A stretch of 64,000 bases of DNA from Phycisphaerae bacterium. Its GTDB lineage: Bacteria; Planctomycetota; Phycisphaerae; Phycisphaerales; SM1A02. Numbering within the stretch: position 1 is the stretch's first letter; each line of letters opens with the position of its first letter. The stretch lies in NCBI GenBank assembly GCA_002716385.1, contig PBAX01000027.1:142388-206387 (forward strand), given 5' to 3'. Position numbers and translations under genes: made by a program. The notes beneath the pieces were generated by a model. It had not been told where the DNA came from, searched no databases, and saw only the letters and a list, made by a program, of their open reading frames with translations. Shown in pieces: positions 34,023-42,487 of the stretch.

Positions 34023-34919
34023 ATGCGAATAGCACTGGCCACTTGCGAGGAACTGCCTGAATGGGAAGTCGATGATCGACCTCTCCATGAAGCGTTGCAT
34101 GCCAATGGTGTCGACTTCGATCATGCATGCTGGTCTGACCGTTCGGTCGAATGGTCCGCATACGATGCCTGTCTGATCCGAACGACATGGGACTATGCCC
34201 ATAGAAGGGATGAATTCGTGGATTGGGCCGAAAGAGCGGCTGGTCTGACACGGCTCTTCAATCCCTTCGACACGATCCGATGGAACACATGCAAGTCCTA
34301 TCTGCTTGATCTGGAACAAGCTGGCATTCCCGTCATTCCGACGCACTGGCTCGAACCCGGGGATTCATTCGATCTGAAGACGATCCTTCACGAGAATCGA
34401 TGGAAGAGAGGCTTCATCAAACCTCGCATCGGCGCGACCGCCAGAGCGACCTTTCGATTCGATCTGGATGACGAGACGCTGCAGGCGGCGGATGATCATC
34501 TCGCAAGTCTGCTCGAGAACGAGGCCGCCCTCGTGCAGCCCTATCTTCCCGATGTCGAGACGATCGGAGAATGGTCGGCCATCTTCATCGACGGCATGAT
34601 GACTCATGCAGTCCAGAAGATTCCGGTTGCTGGCGACTACCGTGTTCAGGACGACTTCGGCGCGACCGACCGGCCCTACCAACCCGATATCAGCGAGCTG
34701 GAACTCGTGAACGGTGTGATGAACACTCTGATATCGAATCGTCAATGGACCGGCGAATCACAAAGAGCCCCGCTGTATGCGAGAATCGACATTCTCAAGG
34801 ACGGCACGCAATCCATGGTCAATGAAGTGGAGCTGGTCGAACCGTCTCTCTTCTTCAGGCATGGCCCCCACGCGGCGGAATCCCTGGCCAGCTCACTGAT
34901 CGAGAGAGTTCGGGCCTGA
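34023..34919 (+). CDS. ATP-grasp family protein (RimK/DcsG-like), substrate unknown
   Basis: 298 residues. The middle and C-terminal parts follow the ATP-grasp plan: GFIKPRIGATARATFRF (nucleotide-binding strand and loop), ALVQPYLPDVETIGEWSAIF, then the metal-binding end NEVELVEPSLFF. The N-terminal domain has the phrase YDACLIRTTWDYAHRRDEF, seen in a family that includes the cycloserine biosynthesis ligase DcsG and many uncharacterised proteins. Such enzymes join a carboxylate to an amine with ATP. No amino-acid pathway gene is adjacent. It converges on the Ppx/GppA gene; a 14-base palindrome (34915-34928) spans both stop codons. Confidence 0.75.
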   Translation: MRIALATCEELPEWEVDDRPLHEALHANGVDFDHACWSDRSVEWSAYDACLIRTTWDYAHRRDEFVDWAERAAGLTRLFNPFDTIRWNTCKSYLLDLEQAGIPVIPTHWLEPGDSFDLKTILHENRWKRGFIKPRIGATARATFRFDLDDETLQAADDHLASLLENEAALVQPYLPDVETIGEWSAIFIDGMMTHAVQKIPVAGDYRVQDDFGATDRPYQPDISELELVNGVMNTLISNRQWTGESQRAPLYARIDILKDGTQSMVNEVELVEPSLFFRHGPHAAESLASSLIERVRA

Positions 34920-34928
34920 TCGATCAGG
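34915..34928. repeat. 14-base palindrome spanning two convergent stop codons
   Basis: CCTGATCGATCAGG is a perfect palindrome; the TGA stop of each convergent gene (34917-34919 and 34924-34926 on the opposite strand) sits symmetrically inside it. No T-run follows on either strand, so it is not a classical terminator. Confidence 0.6.
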
Positions 34929-35898
34929 AACCGTCCATGGGCTGCATCATCTCCATAAGCAGCCCATCACGAAGCCCCACGTCCAGCATCGCAACCCACT
35001 CCATTTCGAAGATGGCCATCAACTCCGCCACGATGCAGGCCCCCGCCACGACTATTTCGGCACGCCTCGTGCGCAACCCAGTCTTCCGCTTGCGATCCGC
35101 GACCTCCATCTTGCGAAGCCAGATGACAAGCTCGTCGATCGATTCGCGAGACATGGTGTGATTCTCCCGGAGAACCGCCGGCGGCTTGCCGCTTCGTAGT
35201 ATGGGAAGTGGGCCGATGTCCAACAAGGCCAGAGCCGTGCAGGTCCCCCCCGTACCCACCGCGATCTCGATCTCGCCGATCTTCAATCCCGATTGCTCGA
35301 TGATCTTGCGAACATGGGCTCGAATGGCCGCTTCCGTCTTGCCGGTGACTCGACCATAGGCGTCGAACTTCTCAGTGAGTCGCAAGGCTCCCAAAGGCAA
35401 TGAGAGGGAATCCACGATCCGATCGCCATCGGCAATCACCATCTCGGTACTACCACCTCCGGTATCGAACACCAGGCTTCGATGATTGTCGATGATCCGA
35501 TGGGAAGACACCGCCTGGAATGCCAGCTCGGCCTCACGTTCGCCGGAGATGATCTCCAGATCGAGGGCGCAAAGCGACTTCACTCTGTCGCAAAGAAGAT
35601 CGCCGTTGGCCGCCTCTCGAGCCGCCGCCGTTGCGATGGCTCGGATGTTTCCTACGGACCGGGCACGGCACTCCCCGACCATCTCCTTGATGGCCTCAGC
35701 CGTCCGTTCAATCGATTCGGTATCCAGTTTCCCGTTCTTGGCCTGCCCGTGTCCGAGCTGGGAGACGATGCGAGCCGTTTCGATGACGGTCGGTCGTCCA
35801 TCAGTTCCGGGGACGGCGATTGAAAGCTTCACGCTGTTGCTGCCGACATCAATGGCGGCAAAACGTTCTGCCTTGCGAATCCCTGCAGGCTCTGTCAT
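34924..35898 (-). CDS. Ppx/GppA family phosphatase (exopolyphosphatase or pppGpp hydrolase)
   Basis: 324 residues of the ASKHA superfamily. Phosphate-1 motif FAAIDVGSNSVKLSI at the N-terminus, phosphate-2 motif VFDTGGGSTEMVI in the middle, plus ATAAAREAANG and ISGEREAELAFQ, are diagnostic of Ppx/GppA. The protein is the short form without the C-terminal HD domain of E. coli Ppx (about 510 residues), so it could act on polyphosphate or on pppGpp. TATAGT lies six bases before ATG 35898, which supports that start over one at 35916. The asparaginase-family gene precedes it on the same strand by 26 bases. Confidence 0.9.
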   Translation of the reverse strand: MTEPAGIRKAERFAAIDVGSNSVKLSIAVPGTDGRPTVIETARIVSQLGHGQAKNGKLDTESIERTAEAIKEMVGECRARSVGNIRAIATAAAREAANGDLLCDRVKSLCALDLEIISGEREAELAFQAVSSHRIIDNHRSLVFDTGGGSTEMVIADGDRIVDSLSLPLGALRLTEKFDAYGRVTGKTEAAIRAHVRKIIEQSGLKIGEIEIAVGTGGTCTALALLDIGPLPILRSGKPPAVLRENHTMSRESIDELVIWLRKMEVADRKRKTGLRTRRAEIVVAGACIVAELMAIFEMEWVAMLDVGLRDGLLMEMMQPMDGS

Positions 35899-35904
35899 GA
35901 CTCG

Positions 35905-35910
35905 ACTATA
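35905..35910 (-). promoter_or_regulatory. -10-like TATAGT directly before the Ppx/GppA gene
   Basis: TATAGT on the minus strand (five of six matches to consensus), six bases before the ATG at 35898. It lies in the 26-base gap after the asparaginase-family gene, so the phosphatase may have its own leaderless transcript. Confidence 0.45.
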
Positions 35911-35924
35911 CACCAAGGGAGACG

Positions 35925-36905
35925 TCAGGTTCCCGGCAACTGGACGAAGGCGGGATCCATCGTGTGATGCCCGCTGCCATCACTGAAGGCCAGACGGAAT
36001 CCAGGACGCAACGCGCCGGCCGACCAGTGGCCATCAGGGCGAATGGCGATCAAGGCGACCTGATGATTGACCTGTAGGTCGGAACGCGAGGCGATGCGTT
36101 CAAGCACTTCGCGAATGGCATCTTCGGGCATGGCGCCCGATCTCATGCGTTCCACCGCGAGAAAACTGCCACAGATTGCCATGACGAGTTCGCCGGTTCC
36201 CGTTGCCACGGCCGCGCCGCCTTGTGGATCGACATACAGGCCATGACCGATGATCGGTGAATCGCCAACTCTTCCGGGCACCTTCCATGGCATGCCGCTA
36301 GTTGAACAGGCTCCCGCAAGAACACCTTGCTCGTCCAGGCCAAGCACGCCGATCGTATCGTGGTTGTTTCGCCATCGCTCCTCGTCATCGCCGAAGAGCG
36401 CGCCGCCCGGATCACCGTCGACCGGCCTGACATCCGCGGACTCGTCCTTACCTTCAGCCTGATGTTTCTCCCACGCCTTCTTAGCGTCCGGCGAAAGAAG
36501 CGGCTGCTCGGGCAGGCCATGTTCATTGGCGAAATCATCCGCACCTTCACCCGCGAGCATGACATGTGGAGTGCGATCCATGACGAGTCGGGCGATTCGA
36601 ACAGGATGAAGATGTTTCCGAACCGCACAGACACTTCCACACTGCTCCGGCGAAAGCATGACGCAACCATCCAGACTCATCTGGCCATCCCTATCGGGCA
36701 AACCTCCATATCCGACGGAATCTATTCCCGGATCCTCATCGCAGAACACCGTCACGGCTTCGACCGCATCCAGAGCTGATCCGCCACTGGCGAATTCCGG
36801 CCAGACGGCTGCGTTGGCCCTTTCTCCAAATGACCATGTAGAAAGAAGCAAGGGCCCCCTTGCAGCGGCCTCACGGGGGGTGTGTTTGTCAGAACGTTCA
36901 CTCAT
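35925..36905 (-). CDS. N-terminal-nucleophile asparaginase/glycosylasparaginase family
   Basis: 326 residues of the asparaginase-2 (Ntn hydrolase) family. Autoproteolysis should occur before Thr184 in HDTIGVLGLD, the new N-terminal nucleophile of the beta subunit; GRVGDSPIIGHGLYVD and ATGTGE further down are the usual binding loops. Members cleave GlcNAc-Asn, isoaspartyl peptides or asparagine. The phrases SVGYGGLPDRDGQMSLDG and PHVMLAGEGADDFA resemble glycosylasparaginase-like bacterial members. No clear signal peptide is visible, so it is probably cytoplasmic. GGGAG lies eight bases before the ATG. Confidence 0.88.
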   Translation of the reverse strand: MSERSDKHTPREAAARGPLLLSTWSFGERANAAVWPEFASGGSALDAVEAVTVFCDEDPGIDSVGYGGLPDRDGQMSLDGCVMLSPEQCGSVCAVRKHLHPVRIARLVMDRTPHVMLAGEGADDFANEHGLPEQPLLSPDAKKAWEKHQAEGKDESADVRPVDGDPGGALFGDDEERWRNNHDTIGVLGLDEQGVLAGACSTSGMPWKVPGRVGDSPIIGHGLYVDPQGGAAVATGTGELVMAICGSFLAVERMRSGAMPEDAIREVLERIASRSDLQVNHQVALIAIRPDGHWSAGALRPGFRLAFSDGSGHHTMDPAFVQLPGT

Positions 36906-37052
36906 CGTCGGATCTCCCTGCTGGAGATGCTATCCTGCACGATGTCGAGGAGGCCACCCCTGCTCGAATTAGGATTACTTTCCCATTTAATTTTTACTCC
37001 GGAACCACGCCATTTCTGGCAGAGCGAATCTGGAGTTTCGTGAGAACGAACC

Positions 37053-37517
37053 ATGGACTACATCACACAGGACGACAAGGACAAGATCGAACACGAGCTG
37101 AACACCCGCATCAAGCAACGGAAGGAACTCTCGGATCGAATTGGACGAGCCCGTGAACTCGGTGATCTGAAGGAAAACGGCGAATATCATGCCGCTCGTG
37201 AGGATCAGGGCATGAACGAGGCCCGGATCAAGCAGCTTGAGGAACGGCTGGCAACGGCCATCGTGGCCGACGACACCGAGATTCCAGAGAACATGGTCTT
37301 CATCGGTGCCACGGTCAAGCTCAAGGATGTCAATACAGGTGATGAACAGGTCTACAAGCTGGTCGGTGACATGACCGGTGAATTCGACCCCGAGTGCATC
37401 GAGGTCACACCGACCTCGGCTCTGGGTATGGCGCTCATGAAATCACGACTTGGCGAGACCATCCGGGCCGACCTCCCACGAGGCGAGAAGCGCTTCGAGA
37501 TCGTGGAACTCTCGTGA
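37053..37517 (+). CDS. greA: Transcription elongation factor GreA
   Basis: 154 residues: an N-terminal antiparallel coiled coil with the family signature RARELGDLKENGEYHAARED, whose acidic tip rescues backtracked RNA polymerase, and a C-terminal FKBP-like domain (LGMALMKSRLGETIRADLPR). Length matches GreA (about 158). Its stop codon overlaps a GTG start of the ytoQ-like gene (37514-37517). The 147 bases upstream contain no convincing promoter. Confidence 0.95.
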   Translation: MDYITQDDKDKIEHELNTRIKQRKELSDRIGRARELGDLKENGEYHAAREDQGMNEARIKQLEERLATAIVADDTEIPENMVFIGATVKLKDVNTGDEQVYKLVGDMTGEFDPECIEVTPTSALGMALMKSRLGETIRADLPRGEKRFEIVELS

Positions 37518-37972
37518 GCCAGCAGTGGCTCGTCTACCTTGGTGGAGAGATCCACAGCGACTGGCGTGAACAGATCATCACCGGCTGCCAAACAGCTGAT
37601 CTACCTGTTGAATTCGTCTCCCCCGTCACCGACCACGGTTCAAGTGACCGGTGCGGCGTGGCGATTCTCGGGGAGGAGGCTTCCAGTTTCTGGACCGATC
37701 ACCAGGCCGCCTCGGTCAACGCGATGCGAACCCGCACCTTCATCGATCGTTCCGACATCGTGGTCATACGGTTCGGCGAACAATACAGACAGTGGAACGC
37801 CGCCTTCGATGCGGGGCAGGCAGCGGCTCTCGGCAAGCCGATGATCATCCTGCATCCCGAGGAACACGACCATGCACTCAAGGAAGTGGATGCGGCCGCC
37901 AACGCGGTCGCTCGAACACCTGATCAGGTCGTCAAGCTTCTGAAGTATGTCATCGAAGGATCACTCGGCTGA
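37514..37972 (+). CDS. ytoQ: YtoQ family protein
   Basis: 152 residues from a GTG overlapping the greA stop. The opening WLVYLGGEIHSDWREQIITG, then FVSPVTDHGSSDRCGV and the nucleoside-2-deoxyribosyltransferase-like segment RSDIVVIRFGEQYRQWNAAF match the YtoQ family as I recall it. The function is not established; the fold suggests a nucleoside or nucleotide ligand. The earlier in-frame start at 37394 lies inside greA and is rejected. Its last 12 bases overlap the convergent small membrane protein gene. Confidence 0.8.
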   Translation: MSQQWLVYLGGEIHSDWREQIITGCQTADLPVEFVSPVTDHGSSDRCGVAILGEEASSFWTDHQAASVNAMRTRTFIDRSDIVVIRFGEQYRQWNAAFDAGQAAALGKPMIILHPEEHDHALKEVDAAANAVARTPDQVVKLLKYVIEGSLG

Positions 37973-38341
37973 TCGGCGAGCCCGAATGAAGCTGGCCAGG
38001 CAGTACCCGAAATACACGACGCACAGGAAAGCGAGCAAGCCCTGGTCCCAGACCTTGGACCAGCTAACTTCCTCGGCACCAAGCGACTTGACGACCATCA
38101 CGATGCCACCGGCGATTCCCAGAAGCGCCACCAGTATGGTCACATGCATCAGATGCTTTCGAATGGCCGGCAGCAGCGCCGACAGGATGCCCAGCAGCAG
38201 CAAGGCCACACCGAAGAAGCCGGGTATGGCAGCCGTGAAACGAGCTGCCTCAAATCCAGCTGCCAGCCAGAAGGCGAGCCCCTGCATGATCAACAGCACA
38301 CCAAAGACGATTGCGACGAGCGCCATGTTCGGTTTGTTCAT
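37961..38341 (-). CDS. Small four-helix membrane protein of unknown function
   Basis: 126 residues with four hydrophobic segments (NMALVAIVFGVLLIMQGLAF, FFGVALLLLGILSALLP, VTILVALLGIAGGIVMVV and LLAFLCVVYFGYCLASFI) and a positively charged end (RARRSAE). I do not recognise a named family. It is convergent with the ytoQ-like gene (12-base overlap) and starts with a -10-like TAGGAT six bases before the ATG. The tagged deiminase gene starts upstream in the opposite order and ends 33 bases away. Confidence 0.72.
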   Translation of the reverse strand: MNKPNMALVAIVFGVLLIMQGLAFWLAAGFEAARFTAAIPGFFGVALLLLGILSALLPAIRKHLMHVTILVALLGIAGGIVMVVKSLGAEEVSWSKVWDQGLLAFLCVVYFGYCLASFIRARRSAE

Positions 38342-38347
38342 GACCGA

Positions 38348-38353
38348 ATCCTA
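38348..38353 (-). promoter_or_regulatory. -10-like TAGGAT directly before the small membrane protein gene
   Basis: TAGGAT on the minus strand, six bases before the ATG at 38341. The six intervening bases TCGGTC are identical to those before the sigma-54 activator gene (22963-22968). Confidence 0.35.
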
Positions 38354-38374
38354 GCAAGCTCTGGATGAAGTTTC

Positions 38375-39994
38375 TCAGGGGCTGTAGTTGGCCAGCGCCA
38401 GAAGCACATCGGCCACATCGACGCTGCCATCGCCATTGACATCCGCGGAGCAATCTCCCTGACAGAGCCACTGGGCCAGTATCTCGAGAATGTCGCTGAC
38501 ATCGACATCACCATCGCCGTCGACATCGCCCTCGACACCATCACCTTCGATGATGATCGGGCCGCTGACATCGCCACCTGTGTTTCCATCTCCATCGCGA
38601 GCGAGCACACGGAGTCGGCCCTGATTGGTGGGTGTGTCCGGAAGACAGACGGTTGCCACACCCTGCGGGGCGAGATTCGACTGCAGCGTCTGCCAAGTGA
38701 CACCATCATCCGTGGAGTACTCGATGTCCACCGATACGACGTCGAATTCGTCATCATCACTGATGTAGGAGATCTGCGGACAATCATTGGGGTCGACGAT
38801 CCCTTCCACAGGAGTCTGCAGACAGGTGGTGGGATAGATGCCACCGGCATGGGCGGGCATGTGCATCGTGATGCAGTGCATGACGCCGGCCGAATAGGCC
38901 AGGTTGTCGCAGACGATCTGAACCACCTCGCGCCCGGGCATGGCGGCCTGCACGGCGACCACCGCCTGATTGTCATAGGTGTTGGAGATGTCGTTGTACT
39001 CGGGCAGCAGGATGACGTCGTTGCAGACCACCATGTTCGTGTAGGTGTAATGCGTGCCACCCTGTGCAAAGGCCGGTGTACGGAAGACCTCCCAGCCAAG
39101 TCCCTCGTAGTACTCGACCGCAGCATCGCAGATCTGATCCTGGGTACTGCCCGACTGCGTCGGCCAGTCACTGATGATGATGCGTTCGTCACCACACATC
39201 AGCATCCACATGTCGATGTGCTGTGTGTAGTCGACCGACGTGGGGAAGGCGTCGTGCAGATAGGTCTCGACGTTCTGGTACTGACGCCAATACTCGATGA
39301 TCTGCGAACCGGACAAGCTGGGATTTTCATTGATGATCAACTCGGTGGCCGCACTGGTGCCGATTCCGTTGAGATGGTAGTTGCCGCCTCCATGAACCAA
39401 TGGAATCTCATAGACCGCATGGTTGAAGGCCGAGCCGAAGTACGAGTTGTAGGCATTGTCGCTGGGACGCGGACGGTTGTAGGTGTGATCGATGATCACG
39501 CGGCAGTCCCCTTCGAAGACGTACCGTGGTCCGTAGTCGCGGATCCAGACCGTGTTGGTGGATCGGACAACCGTGATGACGCGATCGGGATCCGCTCCAG
39601 CAGAGATGCAGGAATTTCGCGCGGAATTGGCCTCGGAGTTCGAATCGCATGCGATGTAGACGTCCGCATTTCCGGTTGTGGTGATGGCGGCCGCCATCTG
39701 TGCCAATGTCGAAGAGAACCCCTCCCAGGCCAGGAGAATCCCCTGCATCTCCTCGTATTCGGATGCGCCCCGAACAGGGCCCAGAGGCGGCGCGGACTGG
39801 CCACGAGGAGGCGTGATCAGGTTCCCATCGAGGTATCTCAACTCGTTCTCGGTCATGTACTTGGGGATCCGAGCCCCTTCAGGAAAGACCAACCGTCCAT
39901 CGACGAGCACGGGCTGATCAACAGCCGAAGACCCCTGGAATTCACCAGGAGCACCGATCGAGATGGCCAGAGCCACGAGTATTGAACCAAACAT
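38375..39994 (-). CDS. Secreted agmatine-deiminase/PAD-like enzyme with dockerin-like tag
   Basis: 539 residues. A signal peptide (MFGSILVALAISIGAPGEFQ) precedes a Porphyromonas-type peptidylarginine/agmatine deiminase domain: TVWIRDYGPRYV, LVHGGGNYHLNG, YTQHIDMWMLM and the nucleophile Cys374 in GVMHCITMHMP. Deiminases convert a guanidino group to a ureido group. A beta-rich segment (about 410-485) links to two dockerin-like repeats (DVDGDGDVDVSDILEILAQW, DVNGDGSVDVADVLLALANY); unlike the others it ends YSP, not WGxC. The start is set by GAGG eight bases upstream. Export is unusual for agmatine deiminase but known for bacterial PAD, so a protein or extracellular guanidino substrate is plausible. 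Confidence 0.85.
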   Translation of the reverse strand: MFGSILVALAISIGAPGEFQGSSAVDQPVLVDGRLVFPEGARIPKYMTENELRYLDGNLITPPRGQSAPPLGPVRGASEYEEMQGILLAWEGFSSTLAQMAAAITTTGNADVYIACDSNSEANSARNSCISAGADPDRVITVVRSTNTVWIRDYGPRYVFEGDCRVIIDHTYNRPRPSDNAYNSYFGSAFNHAVYEIPLVHGGGNYHLNGIGTSAATELIINENPSLSGSQIIEYWRQYQNVETYLHDAFPTSVDYTQHIDMWMLMCGDERIIISDWPTQSGSTQDQICDAAVEYYEGLGWEVFRTPAFAQGGTHYTYTNMVVCNDVILLPEYNDISNTYDNQAVVAVQAAMPGREVVQIVCDNLAYSAGVMHCITMHMPAHAGGIYPTTCLQTPVEGIVDPNDCPQISYISDDDEFDVVSVDIEYSTDDGVTWQTLQSNLAPQGVATVCLPDTPTNQGRLRVLARDGDGNTGGDVSGPIIIEGDGVEGDVDGDGDVDVSDILEILAQWLCQGDCSADVNGDGSVDVADVLLALANYSP

Positions 39995-40126
39995 GTCGGG
40001 TACCTCTTCTCCTACACACCATTGGACACCCGAAACGGGGGGCAGGCAACCCCCAGCCTCGGTTTCCATAGTGGTTATTCTGCTGAAACACCGATTTGGT
40101 TCCACCTGAACCCCGATTAAGGCCCA

Positions 40127-41392
40127 ATGAGCACATCTTCCCCCCAACTTGCCGCCCAGCCCCATCAGATGAGTCGTTATCGCTTCGTGATAGCCGGCTT
40201 CTGCTTTCTCCTAGGGCTGGTCAACTATCTGGATCGGGTGGTCATCTCCTTCGCGATCAAGCCCATTCAATCCGATCTCCGGATCGAAGACGCCTCATTC
40301 GGACTGCTGATGTCCGCATTCGCCATCGGAACATTGAGCGTGAACGCCATTTCCGGGTTCCTGCTCGATCGTTTCGGCGTGAAGATCATCTGGAGCATCG
40401 GTCTCTTCGCCTGGTCGATCGTGATGATCCTCCAGGGGTTCGTCGAGATCTTCTGGATGTTCATCGCGCTGCGAGTCCTGCTGGGAATCGGAGAGGGCGT
40501 GAACTTCCCCGCCATGAACAGAGCGCTTGTCGACTGGATGAAGCCGAGTGAACTCGGACGAGCACTCTCGTTCTCGCTTCTGGGCGTTCCTTTGGCACTG
40601 CTCGTCGGCGGCCTCGTACTGGCACCATTGATTCTCGATGTGGGCTGGCGATGGTCATTCATAATCCTGGGAATACTCGGGGCGATCCTCGGCTTCCTGT
40701 TCCTGTTCCTCTACCGCCAGCCTCCCACCGGACAAGCTGATGCAACTCCCGTGGAGGTTGACAGGATCCCGCTTCGGTCACTTCTTATGAATCCGACCCT
40801 GCTGGCCACCGGCTGGTCCTTCTTCGCATTCGGATGGGTCCTGTTCTTCGGCCTCTCCTGGCTGCCGGGATACCTCGAGCAGACCTGGGACATGAAACTC
40901 GACTCCGTCGGATTCGCCAGCACGCTGCCATGGGCACTGGCCATACTGCTGATGCCGATCGGTGGCTGGATATCGGATTCCCTCATGCGCCGGACCGGCA
41001 GCACACGTAGAGCACGTGTTCACCTGATCTGGATCTGCCAACTCCTATCGGTGCTCTGCTTCATTCCGGTAATCTTCGTCGAATCCGTGACCTGGGCAGT
41101 CGTGTTCATCTCCCTTGCAATCGGATTCTCGATGGCTCCCAACAGTCCGTACTATTCGATCTGTGCCGACCTCTTCAAGAGACGTGCCGCCGCTGCGACC
41201 GGGATCATCGTCACCTTCTTCTCGATTTCAGGTGTCACCTGTCCGATCATCACTGGATGGCTCGCTCAGACAGGTGACGGCTTCTCAGGCGCGTTCACCG
41301 CTTTGTGCATAGTCGTGGCATCGGGTGTACTCGGCATGGTGTTCTTCGCAACAGGCCGAGTCGATTCCAGAAATCAGGAAATCAAATCATGA
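40127..41392 (+). CDS. MFS transporter of the anion:cation symporter type
   Basis: 421 residues with twelve hydrophobic segments. The N-terminus FLLGLVNYLDRVVISFAIKP and SGFLLDRFGVKIIWSIGLFA and the family phrase RVLLGIGEGVNFPAMNRAL are typical of ACS-type carriers (hexuronate, phthalate, tartrate and relatives). The substrate is unknown. It is unrelated in detail to the MFS pair at 32630 and 56903. Its stop codon overlaps the pheA ATG by four bases. Divergent from the deiminase gene across a 132-base gap that includes a G5/C5 inverted repeat. Confidence 0.9.
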   Translation: MSTSSPQLAAQPHQMSRYRFVIAGFCFLLGLVNYLDRVVISFAIKPIQSDLRIEDASFGLLMSAFAIGTLSVNAISGFLLDRFGVKIIWSIGLFAWSIVMILQGFVEIFWMFIALRVLLGIGEGVNFPAMNRALVDWMKPSELGRALSFSLLGVPLALLVGGLVLAPLILDVGWRWSFIILGILGAILGFLFLFLYRQPPTGQADATPVEVDRIPLRSLLMNPTLLATGWSFFAFGWVLFFGLSWLPGYLEQTWDMKLDSVGFASTLPWALAILLMPIGGWISDSLMRRTGSTRRARVHLIWICQLLSVLCFIPVIFVESVTWAVVFISLAIGFSMAPNSPYYSICADLFKRRAAAATGIIVTFFSISGVTCPIITGWLAQTGDGFSGAFTALCIVVASGVLGMVFFATGRVDSRNQEIKS

Positions 41393-42471
41393 CCGACCAG
41401 AACGATCTCCAGAAACTTCGCGAACGAATTGATGCGATCGATGCCAGGCTGGTCGAACTCCTGAACGAGCGGGCCAGCATCGTCGTGTCCGTGGGCGAAT
41501 CCAAACGCGAGGACGATACACCCGTCTATGCGCCTCATCGGGAGAGACAGGTCCTCAATCGGGTCATGGCCGCCAACAAGGGCCCCCTTCGTGATCGGGC
41601 CATCGAGGCCATCTGGCGAGAACTCATGTCCGACAGCTTTCGTCTTGAACAAGGCGTCTCGATCGGATTTCTCGGCCCTTCGGGTTCCTTCAGTCACCTC
41701 GCCGCCGTCCGGCACTTCGGTTCCTCGGTGGAATTCAAGGAGTTCAAGGATATCCCGGCCGTGTTCAGGGATGTCCAGGTCGGCAACTGCACCTACGGAC
41801 TTGTCCCGTATGAGAACTCGACCGGTGGCAGCATCACGGACACGCTCGATGCCTTCGGTGAATACGACGTCATCGTGTACGCGGAAGCCATGATCAGCAT
41901 CTCGCACTGCCTGCTCTCGAACATACCGATGGAATCGATCCGTCGCGTGGCCAGCAAGCCTCAGGTCTTCGCACAATGCCGTCGATGGCTTGAAAACAAC
42001 CTGCCCGATGCCCAGAGAATCGACGTCGCCTCATCGGCCGCCGGTGTGATCGAAGCCGCGGTCAGTTCCGACATGGCGGCAATAGGCTCATTGCTTGCTG
42101 GAAAACTGCATGGCGTCAACGCCTTGAACGTCGGTATCGAGGACAATCCCGGCAACATCACCCGCTTCCTCGTGATCGGTCGTGAAGCTGCCCAGCCGAC
42201 CGGTCAGGATCGGACGAGCATCATGTTCACCACCTCGCACGAACCGGGGGCTCTGGTCGACGTCCTTGGCGTATTCAGGGACGCTGGCGTCAATCTGAGC
42301 CACATCGACAAGCGTCCAAGCGGCCGCGAGAACTGGAACTATTCATTCTTCATCGACGCTGATGCACACCAGCAGGATCAGATCATGATGGATGCCATCG
42401 AAAAAGCACGCCCCCTCTGCACCGCCTTCAAGGTGCTTGGTTCCTATCCAAGAGCCGAACAGGTCCTCTAG
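41389..42471 (+). CDS. pheA: Bifunctional chorismate mutase/prephenate dehydratase
   Basis: 360 residues with three domains. An AroQ chorismate mutase (about 1-90, LRERIDAIDARLVELLNERA), a prephenate dehydratase (about 95-275, GFLGPSGSFSHLAAVRHF, VPYENSTGGSITDTLD, and the ITRFLVIG strand) and a regulatory ACT domain (about 288-355, HEPGALVDVLGVFRDAGVNL followed by SRP-like residues). It converts chorismate to phenylpyruvate in phenylalanine synthesis and is probably feedback-inhibited through the ACT domain. The start is set by the ATGA overlap with the MFS gene and AGGAA nine bases upstream. Confidence 0.95.
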   Translation: MTDQNDLQKLRERIDAIDARLVELLNERASIVVSVGESKREDDTPVYAPHRERQVLNRVMAANKGPLRDRAIEAIWRELMSDSFRLEQGVSIGFLGPSGSFSHLAAVRHFGSSVEFKEFKDIPAVFRDVQVGNCTYGLVPYENSTGGSITDTLDAFGEYDVIVYAEAMISISHCLLSNIPMESIRRVASKPQVFAQCRRWLENNLPDAQRIDVASSAAGVIEAAVSSDMAAIGSLLAGKLHGVNALNVGIEDNPGNITRFLVIGREAAQPTGQDRTSIMFTTSHEPGALVDVLGVFRDAGVNLSHIDKRPSGRENWNYSFFIDADAHQQDQIMMDAIEKARPLCTAFKVLGSYPRAEQVL

Positions 42472-42475
42472 TGGG

Positions 42476-42481
42476 TATGCT
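42476..42481 (+). promoter_or_regulatory. -10-like TATGCT directly before the sigma factor gene
   Basis: TATGCT (four of six matches) six bases before the ATG at 42488, with no Shine-Dalgarno between. A leaderless sigma-kinase transcript is possible; the pheA stop codon is only four bases upstream of the hexamer. Confidence 0.35.
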
Positions 42482-42487
42482 GAACGC

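Noticed and set aside
36990..37040. TGGCAGAGCGAATCTGG before greA as a sigma-54 promoter
   Set aside because: Ten bases after GG the invariant GC is replaced by CT, so the -12 element is missing.
38849..39985. Plus-strand open frame opposite the deiminase gene
   Set aside because: Antisense to a protein with signal peptide, catalytic motifs and tag; its own product looks random.
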